Shown here one piece after another: positions 37,230 to 41,073 of a DNA stretch of 41,073 nucleotides. Position numbers and translations under genes: made by a program. A model generated the notes under the pieces. It saw only the letters and a list, made by a program, of their open reading frames with translations, had not been told where the DNA came from and ran no database searches. The first letter of the stretch is position 1. Every line of letters begins with the position of its first letter. The stretch comes from an uncultured Verrucomicrobiota bacterium (GTDB lineage: Bacteria; Verrucomicrobiota; Verrucomicrobiia; Limisphaerales; UBA9464), in the NCBI GenBank assembly GCA_903880005.1, contig CAIRNV010000115.1:1-41073 (forward strand), read 5' to 3'.

Positions 37230-38099
37230 ATGCAATACCGCGCCCTCTGGATTTCAGACGTCCACCTTGGCAGCCGCCATTCGCAGGCGCGGGCCCTGCT
37301 GGAGTTCCTGCGCGGCGTCGAATGCCGGCAGCTCTACCTCGTGGGGGACATCGTGGACGGATGGGAGCTGCGGAGGCGATGGCAGTGGGACCCGGACGCC
37401 AACACCGTGGTGCAAAAAATCCTCCGCATGAACCGGAAGGAGACGCGCGTCACGTACCTGTACGGCAACCATGACGAGTTCCTGGAGGGGTTCGTGGGCA
37501 TGCCGCTGGGCGGGGTCCAGTTGATGGAGCGATCCATCCATGTCACGGCCGACCGTCGGCGGATGCTGGTGTTGCATGGGCATCAATTGGACGGGCTCGT
37601 GCACTTCAACCGGCTGCTCGAGCGGGTGGGCAGCAGGGCCTACGACTGTATCCTCGACTTCAACCTCCACTTCAACCGCGTCCGGCGGCGGATGGGCTTC
37701 GGCTATTGGTCGGTGGCCTCCTACCTCAAGCTGCAGGCCAAGTCGGCGGTCCAATACGTGACCCAGTTCGAGGAGGGCATGAGCCGCCTGGCGGCCGCCG
37801 CTCGCGTGGATGGCGTCATCTGCGGCCACATCCACCGGGCGGAGATCCGGGTCATCGACGGCATGACCTACATGAACTGCGGCGACTGGGTGGAGAGCTG
37901 CACGGCGTTGGCGGAGCACTTCGACGGGTCCTTCGAGTTGATTCGCTACCATGAACGGGGCGTGGGTGGTGCAGGGAGAGGGGCGCGGGGACAGGCCCCA
38001 GGCGCTGGCGTCCAAGAACTGGGCACGGAGACGCGGCCACCCAATCGTGGCGGCGAGGGCCGGCCGCCCGCCCAACCGGAGCTGGCCGGCCTTCTTTGA
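37230..38099 (+). CDS. UDP-2,3-diacylglucosamine diphosphatase-like metallophosphoesterase (LpxH-like)
   Basis: MQYRALWISDVHLGSRHSQARALLEFLRGVECRQLYLVGDIVDGWELRRRW...VTYLYGNHDEFLEGF...MLVLHGHQLD...VDGVICGHIHRAEIRVIDGMTYMNCGDWVESCTAL. Confidence 0.9.
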   Translation: MQYRALWISDVHLGSRHSQARALLEFLRGVECRQLYLVGDIVDGWELRRRWQWDPDANTVVQKILRMNRKETRVTYLYGNHDEFLEGFVGMPLGGVQLMERSIHVTADRRRMLVLHGHQLDGLVHFNRLLERVGSRAYDCILDFNLHFNRVRRRMGFGYWSVASYLKLQAKSAVQYVTQFEEGMSRLAAAARVDGVICGHIHRAEIRVIDGMTYMNCGDWVESCTALAEHFDGSFELIRYHERGVGGAGRGARGQAPGAGVQELGTETRPPNRGGEGRPPAQPELAGLL

Positions 38100-38125
38100 G
38101 CACGGGCTCGGCGTGCCCGCCCCAC

Positions 38126-38267
38126 GCAATGGGGTCACATCTAAAGTATTGACAAGTTCCGTCGGGGCGAGGCGATTGCCCCGCAACGGAGTCACATCCA
38201 AACCATTGATTCATTCGGTGAAGGTGGGGTTTTTCAGCCGAAAACAATTTCGATGTGACTCCATTGC
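38126..38267. repeat. Repeat family C (REP-like, RAYT-associated): paired units in inverted arrangement
   Basis: GCAATGGGGTCACATC (38126-38141) inverted against GATGTGACTCCATTGC (38252-38267), with an internal direct unit GCAACGGAGTCACATCCAAA. Confidence 0.85.
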
Positions 38268-38310
38268 ATGACCGCAACGTGACGGGCCTCTTGCCGTCGT
38301 ACGGTTCTGT

Positions 38311-39171
38311 TCAACGCACGGCCCGAATGGGAACGTAAAGGTCCGACACCGTCGCCGTGGGTGCGCGCAGGCCAGCCAACGCCCTCAGCAACGTCTCCGA
38401 CTCCGCCTCGGTGAGGCCGTGACGCCTGACAAACCGGTCGCGGAAGCGGGCCATGAATGCCGCCTCGGCCTCCACCACCTCCCGGTCAAGCAACGCCACT
38501 TCCTCGCCCACTGCCTCGCCCACTGCCTCGCCCACTTCGGCCTCGCTGAACGCCTCGGCGAGGGATCGTTGCACGTCATGGACAAAGTCGCGCACCTCTC
38601 CCATGCCCACCACCAACCGATGACAATCCAACAAGCAATCCGTCGCAGGGTCCCAACGCACGCCCGCCCCTTCCATCGCAGCCCGGATGCATTGCAATTC
38701 CGGGTTCAAGGCACTCCTTGCATAGACATCCTCCAGCGACTCGGAGCCCGCGGGGTAAGCCGTGCAAATCTCGCGCGCCCGTCGCTCGGAAAGCCCATCG
38801 GCCTGAAGCACTGCCATCAATGCCTCCCGCGTGCGCGCCGGATTCTCCACGAGGGCATCCGATATCCGGGTCATCGCATCCATCCCTTGCAACACCCCTT
38901 CCACGAATCCCCCGGGCCGGTCCCCCGTTTCCTGCTGGCTTCCGGAATCCTTCGCGGGCAACTCCGCCCGCCATGAGCGGACCGTCCCAACCTCTCCCAG
39001 ATTCCGTTGGAAAGGGTGCCCTGTCATCCGTCCGGGGGACGCCGTCGGATGGCGGTGCTCGTTGGTGGTCCATCCCGGGCCCGATTCCCCCGCAACCCGT
39101 GGCTTGGATCGGAGCGCCATCCACATCACCCCTGCCGCCACCAGTGCCAACACATAGTTAAACCTCTTCAT
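38311..39171 (-). CDS. Hypothetical protein with N-terminal membrane anchor
   Basis: MKRFNYVLALVAAGVMWMALRSK leader; 286-aa ORF in a single frame. No family recognised. Confidence 0.65.
   Translation of the reverse strand: MKRFNYVLALVAAGVMWMALRSKPRVAGESGPGWTTNEHRHPTASPGRMTGHPFQRNLGEVGTVRSWRAELPAKDSGSQQETGDRPGGFVEGVLQGMDAMTRISDALVENPARTREALMAVLQADGLSERRAREICTAYPAGSESLEDVYARSALNPELQCIRAAMEGAGVRWDPATDCLLDCHRLVVGMGEVRDFVHDVQRSLAEAFSEAEVGEAVGEAVGEEVALLDREVVEAEAAFMARFRDRFVRRHGLTEAESETLLRALAGLRAPTATVSDLYVPIRAVR
38499..38534. repeat. 12-bp in-frame coding tandem repeat (3 units)
   Basis: CTTCCTCGCCCA CTGCCTCGCCCA CTGCCTCGCCCA, encoding the VGEAVGEAVGEE segment on the minus strand. Confidence 0.85.
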
Positions 39172-39253
39172 GGGACGCCTGGCTCACTCTTTGCCTTGCT
39201 GAGGGACATCTGCGCAATGCCCTCCCTGCCAACTGCATTCTCCCGGCGAGGAT

Positions 39254-40222
39254 TCAGTCTTGCGGAGCCTGATCGGTCGCCGGTGCCTCGGCCGTCACGC
39301 CGCCGCCTCCTGGCCATGGACGTTCCCTCAAGGATGGGTCCGGAACGACCTTCACCGTCGCGTCCACGCCCCCAACCCAGCCAAAAAGCAATGGATTGGG
39401 AATCAGCAGTGGGTCGAACTGAAGTAATTGCATGACGCTCCCAAAATGACGGTTCCTGCCGGGCAATGCGAAGAAGGTCGCCCCCGCGAGACGAAAGGGA
39501 ACCTTTCGGTACTCGTCGTGGGTCGGCCCCGTCTCGGCATCCCCTCCATCGACCGGCGGCATCCCTGCGTTGATCAACGGCGTCGCCTGATAAGCAAGTA
39601 TTCGATGCCATGGACCCGTGGGATGGAAATGCTCGGTGGGGACGTTCCCGACGGGCCGGGCATCGGTCGCCCAAGATTGGAACACGCAACTCGCATCGAT
39701 TCGCAGTCCATTGAGGAGGGGGCCTCGGTTGCTAAAGAAGTGGTAACTGCGGTTTTGATACGAATTGATGAAGAAGGGTTCCCTGCTCACATGCAACTTC
39801 CTGTCCCCAGGCTGCTTGCGGGCCTCGTACCACAGGACGCTGCCGCCCGCCGCCGATGAGTAGCGAAACTCCTGCACGTTCGATGTGACCTCGCCCTTCT
39901 CCCATGAGACAACAACACGCCGCCAACGGCTCAGCACCACGTGAGCTTGGAACTCGATGGCATGCAATCGGACCATGTCGGTCGCCTTGCACATTTCCCT
40001 GATGATCACGGGAACCTGTGCACGGAGACTGACGTCTGCCTTCCCGAGGACGAAGGCCACCGCGATCACGCCCAACCGGAGCGCTGGGGTTGGGAGCGCG
40101 ATCGCGGCACCGCAAACGCGCCGGCAAGATGAGGAATGCGCGAGCAGTCCCGCATGCGATGGGTCACAAGCCAAGGCCGAGGCCCTTTGGGAGGATGATG
40201 CAGCAAGTCCGACCAACCTCAT
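39254..40222 (-). CDS. Hypothetical protein; N-terminus overlaps repeat A copy 4 (start uncertain, alternatives near 40267 and a GTG at 40069)
   Basis: Coherent ORF ...VVLSRWRRVVVSWEKGEVTSNVQEFRYSSAAGGSVLWYEARKQPGDRKLHVSREPFFINSYQNRSYHFFSNRGPLLNGLRIDASCVFQSW... with no recognised domain. Confidence 0.6.
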   Translation of the reverse strand: MRLVGLAASSSQRASALACDPSHAGLLAHSSSCRRVCGAAIALPTPALRLGVIAVAFVLGKADVSLRAQVPVIIREMCKATDMVRLHAIEFQAHVVLSRWRRVVVSWEKGEVTSNVQEFRYSSAAGGSVLWYEARKQPGDRKLHVSREPFFINSYQNRSYHFFSNRGPLLNGLRIDASCVFQSWATDARPVGNVPTEHFHPTGPWHRILAYQATPLINAGMPPVDGGDAETGPTHDEYRKVPFRLAGATFFALPGRNRHFGSVMQLLQFDPLLIPNPLLFGWVGGVDATVKVVPDPSLRERPWPGGGGVTAEAPATDQAPQD

Positions 40223-40235
40223 TGAATCGTTCCAG
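40076..40235. repeat. Repeat family A, copy 4 (long form, degenerate, ~160 bp)
   Basis: CCGGAGCGCTGGGGTTGGGAG...GCAAGATGAGGAATGCGCGAGCAG...CACAAGCCAAGGCCGAGGCCCTTTGGGAGGATGATGCAGCAAGTCCGACC...TTGAATCGTTCCAG aligns along its length with copy 2. Confidence 0.72.
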
Positions 40236-40469
40236 CCAAGGGGGATAAGGGTGTTTGGTTTCATCATCGCACGGCTAGGGCTTGGCTTTTGGCTGGTCAA
40301 GGTGGGTGTGGGCCGCCATGAGGTTGGTCCTGCGGATGAACTCGAAGCCCTCGGCATCTTGTCGCCGCCGGCCCTTCGGCATGGTCCGAGCATTACCGGT
40401 GGAACCGCGTCCGAGGTTAGCCCCCCTGCATCAAGAGCCCGGACACGGAAAACGCGTTGGACAACGGGG

Positions 40470-40512
40470 TCACGTCTCAGACAGCGAAGTCACATCTAAA
40501 CAGTTGATATTT
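40470..40512. repeat. Repeat family C units at the 3' end of the RAYT-like gene
   Basis: CAACGGGGTCACGTCT and GCGAAGTCACATCTAAACAGTTGATATTT overlap the RAYT stop codon. Compare the reverse complement of 32785-32812. Confidence 0.78.
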
Positions 40513-41073
40513 GGTCCCGGAGCCGGCGGATGAACCGCTCGCAGGCCGCGTCCCGCGTTCTCCGCGCCTCGATCCGCCTCACACCCTGTGCCGCCGCCGG
40601 GTACTTCAATCCCGTAATCTGCCCAACGACCTCGCTGAGCCTCCACCCACCATGCCTGACCGCCACGTACACCACGGCGTCCCGCGTCCAATCCCCATGG
40701 CGGCCCAGCGCCTCCGGCCATGTCACCCCGGTCTCCTTCTCCGCCCAGCCCACCAGCTTCTCCCATTCCACCCGCCCCGGCCGGGCCAGGCGCCGGGCCT
40801 CCGTCTGCTGTCCGACATCCGCCTTCGCCTGTTTCAGGATCTGCCTCGCATAGTCGGCATCCCCCAGGACCCACCCGCCCACCAACCGATCCCAAGGATT
40901 CTCCAGGTGCCCCTGCCGGAGCGGTTCCTCGGTGTACGCCCGGATGGCACCCAACCTCTCCCGTGGGCTCCGACCGCCGTGGGCCCCCATCAGGAATGCC
41001 GTTTCCAGCCACGAGGGCGCCTCCTCCCGACCGCTGTACACCTGCCATGAACTCCACGGGTATTCCGCGAGCG
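40496..41073 (-). CDS. RAYT-like (REP-associated) transposase, C-terminal portion with DnaA-domain-IV-like HTH; runs off the right edge
   Basis: YPWSSW...EEAPSWLETAFLMGAHGG..SPRERLGAIRAYTEE...NPWDRLVGGWVLGDADYARQILKQ...GDWTRDAVVYVAVRHGGWRLSEVVGQITGLKYPAAAQGVRRIEARRTRDAACERFIRRLRDQISTV. The N-terminal Y1 catalytic part lies outside the window. Confidence 0.78.
   Translation of the reverse strand, partial: LAEYPWSSWQVYSGREEAPSWLETAFLMGAHGGRSPRERLGAIRAYTEEPLRQGHLENPWDRLVGGWVLGDADYARQILKQAKADVGQQTEARRLARPGRVEWEKLVGWAEKETGVTWPEALGRHGDWTRDAVVYVAVRHGGWRLSEVVGQITGLKYPAAAQGVRRIEARRTRDAACERFIRRLRDQISTV

Noticed and set aside
38126-38267. Possible CRISPR-like array from repeated GTCACATC units
   Set aside because: Only three short units in mixed orientation, no regular spacers and no cas genes nearby. 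It fits a REP-type family better.
37951-38271. 106-aa plus ORF with two NGVTSK motifs
   Set aside because: It is a translation of the family C DNA repeats and the alternate frame of the LpxH-like 3' end, not a credible protein.

Overview
This is a GC-rich 41-kb bacterial chromosomal window. Gene content suggests the Verrucomicrobiota/Planctomycetota group: a DUF1501 + PSCyt1/DUF1549/DUF1553 pair, secreted Gfo/Idh and DUF6807 proteins, and an '[31 protein letters not shown]' pseudopilin. The taxonomy is inference. About 25 genes are supported. They include apbE, a long-form GreA-like factor, rsmB, a MOSC protein, a 41-aa histone-H1-like ORF missing from the supplied ORF track, an isochorismatase-fold/chitobiase-C/NPCBM fusion, a GH32 enzyme, an aas/lplT-like phospholipid repair pair, cca, ribE, a UDP-diacylglucosamine-pyrophosphohydrolase-like gene, and a giant phytase-esterase/5'-nucleotidase fusion. 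The most interesting layer is the repeat ecology. (1) A complete ISAs1-like element has 10-bp target duplications and a DUF4338-fused, frameshifted transposase. (2) A non-autonomous terminal-inverted-repeat family ('A', 78-bp and ~160-bp forms, 4 clear copies plus 1 degenerate) sits at gene 3' and 5' boundaries. (3) A second inverted-repeat family ('B') is mosaically joined to A. (4) A REP-like family (GCAAYGGRGTCACATCTAAA) lies next to a RAYT-like transposase with a DnaA-like C-terminus, and a 3'-end RAYT relic lies 8 kb away. No CRISPR array, rRNA, tRNA, prophage or obvious defence island was seen.
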